Below are positions 35,059 to 43,543 of a stretch of DNA of 49,114 bases, one piece after another. Source of the DNA: Parageobacillus caldoxylosilyticus NBRC 107762. Its GTDB lineage: Bacteria; Bacillota; Bacilli; Bacillales; Anoxybacillaceae. The position numbers and the translations under genes are program-made. Each line of letters begins with the position of its first letter. Positions within the stretch are counted from its first letter, which is position 1. The stretch covers positions 1 to 49,114 of the forward strand of contig NZ_BAWO01000049.1 in the NCBI RefSeq assembly GCF_000632715.1, written 5' to 3'. The notes beneath the pieces are model-generated. The model had not been told where the DNA came from, made no database searches, and was given only the letters and a program-made list of their open reading frames with translations.

Positions 35059-37257
35059 TCATTTTCCATAAACAGGGAAGATAACATCTTTTTTATAATC
35101 GTATACTGCTTCCTCGGCTACATAGAAAGGAACTACCCCATTTGCAGCATCCGTATGCCCAATTAAACGATTGCTAGCTGCAATACGCCGTTGACGTTTC
35201 CGCATATTTTCTAGTCTGTTTTTCGCAATCTCTTTTCTTTCCTGTTTAATACTCTCAAATTCAAATAAAAGTTTACCGTCTTGAAAAGCACTTTCATTTA
35301 AAAACTGAATTTTCCGTTCCCGAAGGCCAATATATAGAAGATCTCCTGTTTTCAAATAGAGTATGCCTCCACCCTTAATCGCCTCGGGAGTCATATGACC
35401 AATAGCCGCACCGTATGTTACACCTGAATAGCGCCCATCACTAATGAGAGTAGCAATGCGCTTTAACTGTCTGTTCGCATTAATATGTTGCATTGGTGTA
35501 AACATTTCCGGCATACCAAACGCCTCTGGTCCTTGACCGGATATAACGACAGCTATTTTAAGTGCACCTTCTTTCACCATCGTATCGAATAATTCATCAT
35601 ATTCCTTGTCTTTTAACGAATCAAATAGATGCGGGGAATTATGTTTTAATACAGCGATCAAGCTTTTATAATTAAAACTACGATTTAACTTCAGTTTTTC
35701 TAACAGATTAACATCTAGAAGCCCTTCATTTGCGTCATCTTCATTCTCATAATATAGAACAAATGCAATTTTCTTATCGAACTCATCAATTTGTGTGGTT
35801 GACATTCCGCTAATTTTTACTACCGCACTTTCAAAAAAGTTTCCTGATAAAACATCAACGCCACTAAATGGCCGTTTTGGTTTAGAGAGAATAATCGGAT
35901 TATTTTCAACGTTTTCGGCTGGCAATTGATCTTTCTTCACGGAAAGTCTTTCTCTCCATGTCGTTCCCGTAACCGTCGGCGCATCAATGTCCATTGGAAC
36001 TCCGTTATTCATCAACTCATGAAATACGGTTTCCATTCCTCTTATTTTCCCACTGCAGCACTGAATGGCTAAAGCGTAGATATCTCTTCCTTGTGTTAAA
36101 CTGTAGTCAAATAAATCTGGAATCGGTACTTCATGATGGATTTTATCGTACTCCCGTAAATCAAACTTGTACCCTCCATAAAGCATTGCTGCCACAATAT
36201 GCATCATGATATTGGTAGATCCGCCAGTAGCACTGTGAATTCTAATGGCATTTTTAATATTCGCAGCCATTATATTAGTAACTCCATATATTGGGTTATT
36301 AATGAAATGCACCAAGCTATCCAGCGCGGCGTTTATTTGTTCCTGTGTAGGCGGAGCAGTTAAAAGCTCCAGTGCGGGATGAATCAGTCCCAAACCTGCT
36401 ATGAGATGTCTGGAACTATTGCCAGTTCCGTTAAATGCGCACACCCCACCCTGACTATCGCAAGTTGCTACTGCTAAACGTTTTTCATAATCTTCATGTT
36501 GTTCTATTGTAATAATCCCTTTTTCTCTTGCTCTTTCCAATACACCTTGGAATGCAGTGTTTGATGAACATTGCAAAATATATGAAAGTGCATCGCGCAA
36601 ATCGTATGCAATATCTTCCTCCCCTATTGACTCGGCATGCCGGGCAACTTCTTCTAATTCAGCATATAAGCGCGGGGGAATGGTTCCTCCTTTTAAAACA
36701 TGCGCCGGAGCAAAAGTGGCAAAGAAAGGAGCTTCGCCTCTTTCCCTCCGAACACGATCAAGATGTGCTAAAGCACTGACAACCCCAAGCGGTTGTTTAT
36801 CGCAACCTTGAATAACAAAAGCCCCATGATAGCTATGTGCTTCCATCTGATTAACAATCATCTGTGCGACAGCATTTCGACTTTGTAGGGAATAACTCAT
36901 TCCTTGATTGCTCTGTGCCGTCCCGTCACACATTACTGGTGTCGAAAATTGAAACGGAACTCCTCCATTTTGCCAAATGCGAATGGCGGCTCGAGCGATC
37001 GTTTGAAAATCCATAATATGAGCAGGGTGATCAGCGGATCCTCCTATAATTGCAATTCTAGGAGCATTATTATGTAATCTGTCATATATTTCTTCCAACG
37101 TCCAATCTGGCTGCATTCCTTTTAATTCGGGACCAAGGATCTGTTTAGAACGATCAAGCAGGCCTGCCACACATATAGGTTCATTTGCTTTTCCCTGCAC
37201 GTTATCACGATATGGATTGACTTTGCTCTCAATATATGGATATTTAACCGCTGGCAT
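35059..37257 (-). CDS. IlvD/EDD-family sugar-acid dehydratase, long form
   Basis: A 732-residue iron-sulfur dehydratase that would convert an aldonic acid to its 2-keto-3-deoxy form. Candidate cluster ligands are Cys110 in VMCDGTAQ, Cys152 in QGCDKQ and Cys273 in GGVCAFNGTGNS. ATGGSTNIMMHI and DGRYSGVTYGAAIGHM are the usual family segments. It is longer than the 570-660 residues of IlvD, Edd or YjhG, with extra sequence at about 190-265 and 500-600. The ATG at 37257 follows GGGGAAGGGG. Substrate (hexonate or pentonate) is not determined by sequence. Confidence 0.87.
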   Translation of the reverse strand: MPAVKYPYIESKVNPYRDNVQGKANEPICVAGLLDRSKQILGPELKGMQPDWTLEEIYDRLHNNAPRIAIIGGSADHPAHIMDFQTIARAAIRIWQNGGVPFQFSTPVMCDGTAQSNQGMSYSLQSRNAVAQMIVNQMEAHSYHGAFVIQGCDKQPLGVVSALAHLDRVRRERGEAPFFATFAPAHVLKGGTIPPRLYAELEEVARHAESIGEEDIAYDLRDALSYILQCSSNTAFQGVLERAREKGIITIEQHEDYEKRLAVATCDSQGGVCAFNGTGNSSRHLIAGLGLIHPALELLTAPPTQEQINAALDSLVHFINNPIYGVTNIMAANIKNAIRIHSATGGSTNIMMHIVAAMLYGGYKFDLREYDKIHHEVPIPDLFDYSLTQGRDIYALAIQCCSGKIRGMETVFHELMNNGVPMDIDAPTVTGTTWRERLSVKKDQLPAENVENNPIILSKPKRPFSGVDVLSGNFFESAVVKISGMSTTQIDEFDKKIAFVLYYENEDDANEGLLDVNLLEKLKLNRSFNYKSLIAVLKHNSPHLFDSLKDKEYDELFDTMVKEGALKIAVVISGQGPEAFGMPEMFTPMQHINANRQLKRIATLISDGRYSGVTYGAAIGHMTPEAIKGGGILYLKTGDLLYIGLRERKIQFLNESAFQDGKLLFEFESIKQERKEIAKNRLENMRKRQRRIAASNRLIGHTDAANGVVPFYVAEEAVYDYKKDVIFPVYGK

Positions 37258-37358
37258 AATATTACCCCTTCCCCAATAAATAGAAGATTTGTTTGTGGCT
37301 ATTTGAATTTGAATGAGGATAAAGTTAGTTAACACTAGACACAGAAATTATATTTTTT

Positions 37359-38615
37359 CTAAGTGATTGAAAAATCCATTTCGAAAGGTTCTGATAAAAT
37401 CTCTATATCCTTCATTTGTCTGGCTTCATCTAAGAGACTCTCAGAAATCCAAATATCTCTAAGTACCAGCGTATTTTTTATCCTGACCATTCTGACTCTG
37501 TTCATATCAAAAGCATTGCAGGTTTTGATAGCTGCTTTCACTGCTAATTCTTCTGTTTCTAAACACATTGGTAGTTTTACTACAGAAACCACTGTGCTTG
37601 TTAAAGCATTAGCGTATCCTTTTTCCCATACGATTTGTTCCTTAACTTTATTTGTTGTGATATCAGCAAGACCGATACCATTGGCGTTGCCCTGTGTTTT
37701 TTCAGATAAACTTAATACCACTATGCGTGTCACTTCCGGGCCGCCAGTTGCATAGGGAGTAGCGTACCTGCCTGTAATATTTGGATCCATTCCATCTCCT
37801 GAAATATCCTTCCCTATTTCATCTACTACAAGCACATCAATTGGGCTAAACATAATTCTGGGCATCAATGCTTTTGCCTTTATCAATAGTTCAGGTTCCA
37901 CTGTCTCGATATGCTCGGCTGGGACTGTAACAATTTTGGCAGGGCGATCATATGCATTTTCCAAAACAGCTACACCAAAAATAACTGGCGCCTTACGAAT
38001 AACTATTTTTGCCATTTCAATCACATGTTTACTCATATACTTAAAGCTATATTTATGGGCTGCTTCGGCACCTTTTTGCTTACCGAGACCAATTGTTATC
38101 ATTTTCATCAATCCGCTTTCAACTGGCCCCCGAAAAGCGGTATGTGGTTTAACCCTATTTATGACAATTATTTTATCTGCCTCATATGCAAGTTTATCCG
38201 TGTAAACTGGAAGCCCATTATCTAACCTTCCTACTTCTACTACTTCCATACTAGAACAAATAGGCGCACCTACAAATTCTTCTGTAACTCCCAAGTGTAT
38301 TAGTACCTCTTTCTGACCTTCAGCAGTTGCCCCCCCGTGACTACCCATTGCCGGTACGATGAAAGGATTTCCACCTACCTGTTTAACAGCGTTTACGACT
38401 TCCCTAGTAATAATGGCTATATCTGCCACGCCGCGGCTTCCTACAGCAATTGCCACTCGATCGCCGGGGGAAATTCTATGGAGAACATTGGCTTGCTGAA
38501 TACTCTTATGGACTGCTTTAGGAACATCTGCAATTTCAGGAGCGTGAAAGTTTTGCCTAATCTTGATCATTTTCGGAATTGGCACGTCTTTGAGCAGATC
38601 ATTAATTATTCCCAT
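37359..38615 (-). CDS. LarA-family nickel-pincer racemase/epimerase
   Basis: A 418-residue homologue of the nickel-dependent lactate racemase. His93 (MGSHGGATAEGQ), His158 (RVKPHTAF), Lys171 (GLMKMITIGLGKQKG) and His187 take positions like His108, His174, Lys184 and His200 of Lactobacillus LarA; the Lys-to-His spacing of 16 is the same. Lys171 would hold the pincer nucleotide. Homologues are known to act on other 2-hydroxy acids, including gluconate C2 epimerisation. Here, with larE-B-C and aldonate enzymes, a sugar-acid epimerase is inferred. The ATG at 38615 follows GAGGGAGG. Confidence 0.86.
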   Translation of the reverse strand: MGIINDLLKDVPIPKMIKIRQNFHAPEIADVPKAVHKSIQQANVLHRISPGDRVAIAVGSRGVADIAIITREVVNAVKQVGGNPFIVPAMGSHGGATAEGQKEVLIHLGVTEEFVGAPICSSMEVVEVGRLDNGLPVYTDKLAYEADKIIVINRVKPHTAFRGPVESGLMKMITIGLGKQKGAEAAHKYSFKYMSKHVIEMAKIVIRKAPVIFGVAVLENAYDRPAKIVTVPAEHIETVEPELLIKAKALMPRIMFSPIDVLVVDEIGKDISGDGMDPNITGRYATPYATGGPEVTRIVVLSLSEKTQGNANGIGLADITTNKVKEQIVWEKGYANALTSTVVSVVKLPMCLETEELAVKAAIKTCNAFDMNRVRMVRIKNTLVLRDIWISESLLDEARQMKDIEILSEPFEMDFSIT

Positions 38616-38700
38616 TTTTCCTCCCTCTATTAAATTGATTTTTTTATTACATAAACAAACCACAGCAATAGAATTCTCTATCAGCGTATCTTTGGAGGAA

Positions 38701-38747
38701 ATAGGGAAGAAACGCCAATACTAAAGCCAGAAGTACCTCTTCCCTAT
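38701..38747 (-). repeat. Stem-loop between the second dctP gene and the LarA-family gene
   Basis: ATAGGGAAGA and TCTTCCCTAT are perfect 10-bp arms around a 27-base loop, without a T-run. It may protect or process the mRNA between the binding-protein gene and the enzymes downstream. Confidence 0.55.
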
Positions 38748-38807
38748 CTATCAATCCTTGCATTCATCTTAAAACCTGCTTAATAAATATTAACCATATT
38801 TTTCCAA

Positions 38808-39860
38808 TTATTTGCGAATTTTTTCTAATTCGCTATACATTTCATTTACGAGATCTTCTCCAAATTCTTTAGCATATTTATCGATAACAGGTTTAATAGC
38901 TTCTTCCATCTTTTTCCGTTCCCCATCACTTACTTCATTAATTTTAATACCGGTTTTCTTTAACTCCTCTAATGCCTTTTTATCTTCTTGACGACTAAGC
39001 TCTCGTTGATACTTGCCAGCTTCCACAGCTGCATCCTGTAGAATCTTCTGTTCTTCTGGTGATAAGCTATCCCAGAATTTTTTGCTGACTAAGAAAACAA
39101 ATGGTGTGTAAACATGCTTAGTAAGGCTTAAATAGTCTTGTACCTCATAATATTTATTAGATTTAATTGTCGCTAATGGATTTTCTTGACCATCAACTGT
39201 TTTGCTTTCAAGAGCTGTGAAAACTTCTGAAAAAGCCATTGGCGTTGGGTTAGCACCAAGTTTTTTAAACGCATCAATATGCACCTGATTTTGCATGGTC
39301 CGTAATTTTAAGCCTTTAAAATCATCTATCGTATTAATTGGATGTTTGCTATTAGTGACATTCCGGAACCCGTTCTCCCAATAAGCAAGACCAATCAACC
39401 TATGTTCAGGAAGTTTTTCTAACAATTTTTTACCTATAGGTCCGTCTAAAATCGCATCCGCTTCTTCTGCAGTATTAAAAAGGAATGGAAAATCGAATAT
39501 ACCGAATTCTTTGACTATTCCAACTAAAGGAGAAGTTGATGGGATAGTAATTTCTTGTGTGCCACTTTGCAGCGCCTCGGTCATTTTTAAATCATCGCCT
39601 AAAGTTGCGCTAAAATACGTTTGAACTTTCAATTTTCCCCCACTTTTTTTCTCTACTATTTCCTTGAATTTCAGAAGTCCTTGCCCTTCTGGATGATCTT
39701 CATTTAGCCCGATTCCTGCTTTAATAATCCTTTCTTGGATTCCATGATTATTAGACTTTGTTCCTCCTTGGGTAGCATTAGAACCACAAGCGCTTAGAAA
39801 AAGTAACCCCACTGATAGAAGGCCAACAATAAATTTCCTAGCCTTAAAGATTTTTTTCAT
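38808..39860 (-). CDS. TRAP transporter substrate-binding lipoprotein DctP (second copy)
   Basis: An extracytoplasmic solute receptor of 350 residues. The signal peptide ends in the lipobox LFLSACGS, so it is membrane anchored by Cys26. The DctP segment LKLRTMQNQVHIDAFKKLGA carries the conserved Arg that binds a substrate carboxylate, followed by FSEVFTALESKTVDGQENPL. GGGGGATAAAG precedes the ATG. It is a paralogue of the receptor at the start of the same operon (41853-42884). Confidence 0.92.
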   Translation of the reverse strand: MKKIFKARKFIVGLLSVGLLFLSACGSNATQGGTKSNNHGIQERIIKAGIGLNEDHPEGQGLLKFKEIVEKKSGGKLKVQTYFSATLGDDLKMTEALQSGTQEITIPSTSPLVGIVKEFGIFDFPFLFNTAEEADAILDGPIGKKLLEKLPEHRLIGLAYWENGFRNVTNSKHPINTIDDFKGLKLRTMQNQVHIDAFKKLGANPTPMAFSEVFTALESKTVDGQENPLATIKSNKYYEVQDYLSLTKHVYTPFVFLVSKKFWDSLSPEEQKILQDAAVEAGKYQRELSRQEDKKALEELKKTGIKINEVSDGERKKMEEAIKPVIDKYAKEFGEDLVNEMYSELEKIRK

Positions 39861-39925
39861 ACTTTATCCCCCTAACATCCTTTTCATTTTCAGTCCCCCA
39901 TCCTATGACTATTGCCTAAACAAAT

Positions 39926-41200
39926 TTAGTTAAACCATCCTAAAGGAACAGCAACTATTGAAGGGAATAAAATCAGCAACATTAATATTACAACGTGAAC
40001 GATCAAAAACGGCCAAATTCCCTTAGTTAATTCCCACAAACTGAGTTTGCTGATTCCGCAGCCTACGTATAAAACTGTTCCTACTGGCGGAGTAATCAAT
40101 CCAATACATAAATTAATCACCATAATAATCCCAAAATAAATCGGATCGATTCCAGCTAATTTAGCAAGCGGCAATAAAACCGGAGTAAAGATAAGGATCG
40201 CTGGTGTAAGGTCCATAACCAATCCAACCAATAATAATAAGATATTAATTATAATCATAAGTAGTAAAGGTTTATTAACTAACCCCCCTAGCATATTCGC
40301 CATTTCCGCTGGTACATTCGCCACTGTGATTAACCAGGCCGAAACCATAGCAGCAGCCGCAACGAACATAACAACACTTGTTGTTTTAGCAGCCGCAAGG
40401 AAGACTTGATACAAATCTTTAATTTTTAACTCTCTATAAATCAATGTTCCTATCAATAAGGCGTAAAACACGGCTATAACTCCTGCCTCGGTAGGAGTAA
40501 AAATCCCTCCTCTTAATCCACCGATAATAATCGCTGGTAATAGCAATGCCCAAATAGCTTCGCGTACTGCAGCAAGAATTTCTTTAGTTGTTTTTCTTTT
40601 CGGCAATTCACATGTATCCCTTCTAGAAAGTATCGCCCACACAATCATTAACCCTACTCCCATTAAAATTCCTGGGACTATTCCTCCCATAAACAATTGG
40701 GTAATAGAGACGCCTGCTGTTACACCAAAAATAATCATCGGTATACTAGGAGGAATTACAGGAGCAATAATTCCGGCGGCACAAACAATACCAGTTGACC
40801 GATTAACATTGTATTTTCTGGAAACCATCATCGGGATTAAAATCGCGCCAAGCGCAGCAGTATCGGCTACTGCCGAACCAGATAAACCAGCAAATAAAAC
40901 ACTTGCAATAATTGCAACAAAACCTAACCCGCCACGTATATGGCCAACAAGCGACATTGCAAAAGCAACAATTCGTTTTGATATTCCTCCTGCATTCATT
41001 AACTCACCAGCAAGGACAAAAAACGGAATTGCCATTAATGAAAAGTTATTTGCTCCGTTTATAAGATTTTGCGCAATAATCTGGCTATCGAAATTTCCCA
41101 TAAAAATCATTAAGGCAATACCACTTATAATAAGTGCGAAAGCAATAGGGATGCCTATAGCTAATGAACCGAACAACGATCCTAAAAATATACCTACCAT
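39926..41200 (-). CDS. TRAP transporter large membrane subunit DctM
   Basis: A membrane protein of 424 residues with about 12-13 hydrophobic helices, the transport subunit of the TRAP system driven by an ion gradient. Typical segments are IPFFVLAGELMNAGGISKRI and FAGLSGSAVADTAALGAILI. GGAGGTAAATT precedes the ATG. It is 27 bases downstream of dctQ, and one DctQM pair serves the two DctP receptors. Confidence 0.93.
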   Translation of the reverse strand: MVGIFLGSLFGSLAIGIPIAFALIISGIALMIFMGNFDSQIIAQNLINGANNFSLMAIPFFVLAGELMNAGGISKRIVAFAMSLVGHIRGGLGFVAIIASVLFAGLSGSAVADTAALGAILIPMMVSRKYNVNRSTGIVCAAGIIAPVIPPSIPMIIFGVTAGVSITQLFMGGIVPGILMGVGLMIVWAILSRRDTCELPKRKTTKEILAAVREAIWALLLPAIIIGGLRGGIFTPTEAGVIAVFYALLIGTLIYRELKIKDLYQVFLAAAKTTSVVMFVAAAAMVSAWLITVANVPAEMANMLGGLVNKPLLLMIIINILLLLVGLVMDLTPAILIFTPVLLPLAKLAGIDPIYFGIIMVINLCIGLITPPVGTVLYVGCGISKLSLWELTKGIWPFLIVHVVILMLLILFPSIVAVPLGWFN

Positions 41201-41227
41201 AATTTACCTCCAATTATGTAATTTAAT

Positions 41228-41830
41228 TTAAACGGTTAGTTTTGTAGAATCATTAGCGTCGATATCCTTTATATTGTTCTTTTTTTGATCACCATCACCG
41301 ACCACCTGAGTGATAATTGCCTCATCAGAATTGGAAATCATAGATAACGATGCGTTCCGTACAAAAAGCGTTCGAAACATATTGACTAAGACTATAATGG
41401 CCATTCCTATACTTGTTACTACGCCTATGCCATATACTAAACCTAAAGGAGTTCCCGTCGCGGGCGCTTTGCTATCCATATTCAACACAGCCATTTTCCA
41501 GCTTCCGTTTAACAATAACCAAAGAACATATAGAACCAACAAATTGCTAACGATAAACACTACTTTTTTGGCTTTATGAGGCAATGCATTGATAACTATG
41601 TCTACTCCAAGATGCATATTTTCTTTCAAAGCAGCAATTGCCCCTAAAAAGACCATCCATACAAATAGGAAACGGGACATTTCTTCGGACCAAGTTATAC
41701 CTGAATTAAATACATAACGTAAGACAACATTACCGAATACCAAAATACACATCATGGCAAGAGTCAATACGATCAATACATTTAAAATACCATTTACTAG
41801 TTTGCTAAGTTTCTTCAATAGATTCACCAT
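41228..41830 (-). CDS. TRAP transporter small membrane subunit DctQ
   Basis: A 200-residue protein with four hydrophobic segments. The region WSEEMSRFLFVWMVFLGA with the charged EE pair is typical of DctQ. The C-terminal 35 residues are polar and not part of the family core. The first ATG abuts the ribosome binding site AAAGG and the next codon is GTG, so the true start may be one codon later. It lies 22 bases after the first dctP gene. Confidence 0.9.
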   Translation of the reverse strand: MVNLLKKLSKLVNGILNVLIVLTLAMMCILVFGNVVLRYVFNSGITWSEEMSRFLFVWMVFLGAIAALKENMHLGVDIVINALPHKAKKVVFIVSNLLVLYVLWLLLNGSWKMAVLNMDSKAPATGTPLGLVYGIGVVTSIGMAIIVLVNMFRTLFVRNASLSMISNSDEAIITQVVGDGDQKKNNIKDIDANDSTKLTV

Positions 41831-41852
41831 CCTTTTTCCATTTTTATCCGTT

Positions 41853-42884
41853 TTACTTAGCTTCTGATTTTATCCTTTCATATAAGTCTTTTGCCCAATC
41901 ATATTTTTTAAAAAGTTCATCATATAACGGTTGTACTGCTTCTTGCATTTGTTTAGTAAATTCTGGGCTCGGTGTTGTAAACTTAATTCCATGTTGTTCT
42001 AAAAATTTTTTATCTTCTTCATAACTCTTTTCCATAAGTTCAAATTCGTAATTGGCTGATTCTTTTGCAGCTTCTTCAATAATTTTTTGTTGCTCCGGGG
42101 TCAAACTATGCCAAAATTTACTGTTAATAATATAGATATTTGGACTAAACATATGCTTGGACTCTAGTACATTACTTTGGACCTCATACCATCCCGAAGC
42201 ACGTAATGTGGCAATAGGATTATCCTGTCCATCAACCACTTTTTGTTCCAGTGCCGTAAAAACCTCTGATATTGGCATTGGCGTAACATTTGCTCCAAGT
42301 AATTTTCCTATAGTAATATAGTTGGGAATATTAGGCATTCTAATGCGTAGCCCCTTAAAGTCATCCATAGAATTTATTGTTTTATTAGACGAAAACATTC
42401 TAAATCCATTTGCACTCCATGCTAACGGATGAACACCATGCTTTTTTTCGAGATCTGCCGTAATTTCCTTTCCAATCGGTCCATTTAATACTTTTCTTAC
42501 ATGTTCAAAATCTTTAAATAAAAACGGCCACTCTGGTACCCCCATTTTTGGAATATCATTTTGCATAATCAAGCCAGGAATCCCCATTTCAATAGTGCCA
42601 TTGCGCACACCGTCATAAAATTCCTTTTCAGCCCCTAGAGTACTATTGGGATAAATCTGTACTTTAAGAGTTCCACCTGACTTTTCTTCAACCATTTTTT
42701 TAAATTTTTCTCTCAAAGCAATATTTTGTGGATGATCTTCTGCAAAATAGTTTGCTACTTTAATCACTTTAGTTCCTCCATTTTTCCCTCCCCCCTGTGC
42801 TGCTTGTTTTTCAGTACTACAACCTGACAAAATAACAGAAATGAAAACGAAAAACGTGAAAAAGAGTACGCCAATTTTTTTCAT
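41853..42884 (-). CDS. TRAP transporter substrate-binding lipoprotein DctP (first copy)
   Basis: A solute receptor of about 343 residues with a signal peptide and lipobox VILSGCST. The ligand segment LRIRMPNIPNYITIGKLLGA holds the conserved Arg and is followed by ISEVFTALEQKVVDGQDNPI. The ATG at 42884 is the best start, although GAGAGGAG is 13 bases away; the longer frame begins with a TTG and has no ribosome binding site. It is the first gene of the TRAP-enzyme operon, behind a sigma-A promoter and two candidate IclR sites. Ligand is inferred to be a sugar acid. Confidence 0.91.
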   Translation of the reverse strand: MKKIGVLFFTFFVFISVILSGCSTEKQAAQGGGKNGGTKVIKVANYFAEDHPQNIALREKFKKMVEEKSGGTLKVQIYPNSTLGAEKEFYDGVRNGTIEMGIPGLIMQNDIPKMGVPEWPFLFKDFEHVRKVLNGPIGKEITADLEKKHGVHPLAWSANGFRMFSSNKTINSMDDFKGLRIRMPNIPNYITIGKLLGANVTPMPISEVFTALEQKVVDGQDNPIATLRASGWYEVQSNVLESKHMFSPNIYIINSKFWHSLTPEQQKIIEEAAKESANYEFELMEKSYEEDKKFLEQHGIKFTTPSPEFTKQMQEAVQPLYDELFKKYDWAKDLYERIKSEAK

Positions 42885-43010
42885 TTTTTTGGAACAGCTC
42901 CTCTCTTTTTTGATTTCTAGAAACAAAATTTGCTACTTACCCAACCAGAAAAGGTGAATATATTAAGCGCTTTCAAAATATATTTAAAAAACAAGAAAGT
43001 TTCGTTTTAA

Positions 43011-43033
43011 ATTATAAAACCGTGTTTATTAAT
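43011..43033. promoter_or_regulatory. Candidate IclR operator (second site)
   Basis: ATTATAAAAC and GTTTATTAAT flank a 3-base spacer; eight of ten arm positions pair. It has the same left arm as the site at 43122 and lies in the leader of the TRAP operon. Confidence 0.5.
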
Positions 43034-43121
43034 ATAACCAAGATAAAAAGAATTTCTGTGACGGTAATCATCATCCAAAGAAGTTGTTTTTGTGTATGGG
43101 TAGAAAGCAACATTATTGTTT

Positions 43122-43150
43122 TATATTATAAAACACAGTTTTATAATATA
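43122..43150. promoter_or_regulatory. 29-bp palindrome, main candidate IclR operator
   Basis: Perfect 13-bp arms (TATATTATAAAAC and its complement) flank ACA. A half copy, ATATTATAAAA, also overlaps the -10 box at 43184 on the minus strand. The site lies about 26-54 bases after the predicted transcription start, suitable for repression by roadblock or by DNA looping. Confidence 0.65.
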
Positions 43151-43183
43151 GATAAAAATAATTAACGCCATTGAATCGATTTT

Positions 43184-43212
43184 ATAATATTACAAATTTT
43201 CATAATAGTCAA
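43184..43212 (-). promoter_or_regulatory. Sigma-A promoter of the TRAP/sugar-acid operon
   Basis: On the minus strand TTGACT (43207-43212) and TATTAT (43184-43189) are separated by exactly 17 bases. Transcription would start near 43176, giving a leader of about 290 bases before the first dctP gene. Confidence 0.7.
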
Positions 43213-43496
43213 GCTAAATTTTTATTAAAAATGTCTACATAATTCTGTTGAAATCCCTTCTCTTCTAATATATAGATTTTCGTTACATTTATTCAATTTT
43301 CGCAAAGATGAGCGAGTATTAATGAGATAAGTGAGATTTTAAAATAAATTTCACACGATAAGTTTGATTGTATACAGAAATTATAATCATACTGTTAGCC
43401 ATTTGTTCTTCTTTTTTTCTCCCTATAAATATTCCTTCAACACACAACTCATTTACTCTTCATAAATTTAACTTTGAATAGACAAAAATCTTTAGA

Positions 43497-43530
43497 CTAA
43501 AAAAGAGACAGGCATCTTACCTGTCTCTTT
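43497..43530 (-). terminator. Terminator of the intact aldo/keto reductase gene
   Basis: AAAGAGACAGG and CCTGTCTCTTT flank a 7-base loop (43502-43530) and are followed by a T-run on the minus strand. Its sequence differs from the terminator behind the orphan fragment at 20313. Confidence 0.88.
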
Positions 43531-43543
43531 CTCTCTAGTTTAC

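Larger units (their letters stand above)
42885..43543. promoter_or_regulatory. Long regulatory region at the head of the island
   Basis: About 660 bases with no gene, very AT-rich. It contains a sigma-A promoter, two palindromes and a cre-like box (TGAAAGCGCTTAAT on the minus strand, 42962-42975, 12 of 14 to the consensus). The part from 43215 to 43500 shows nothing I recognise before the terminator of the aldo/keto reductase gene. Confidence 0.6.
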
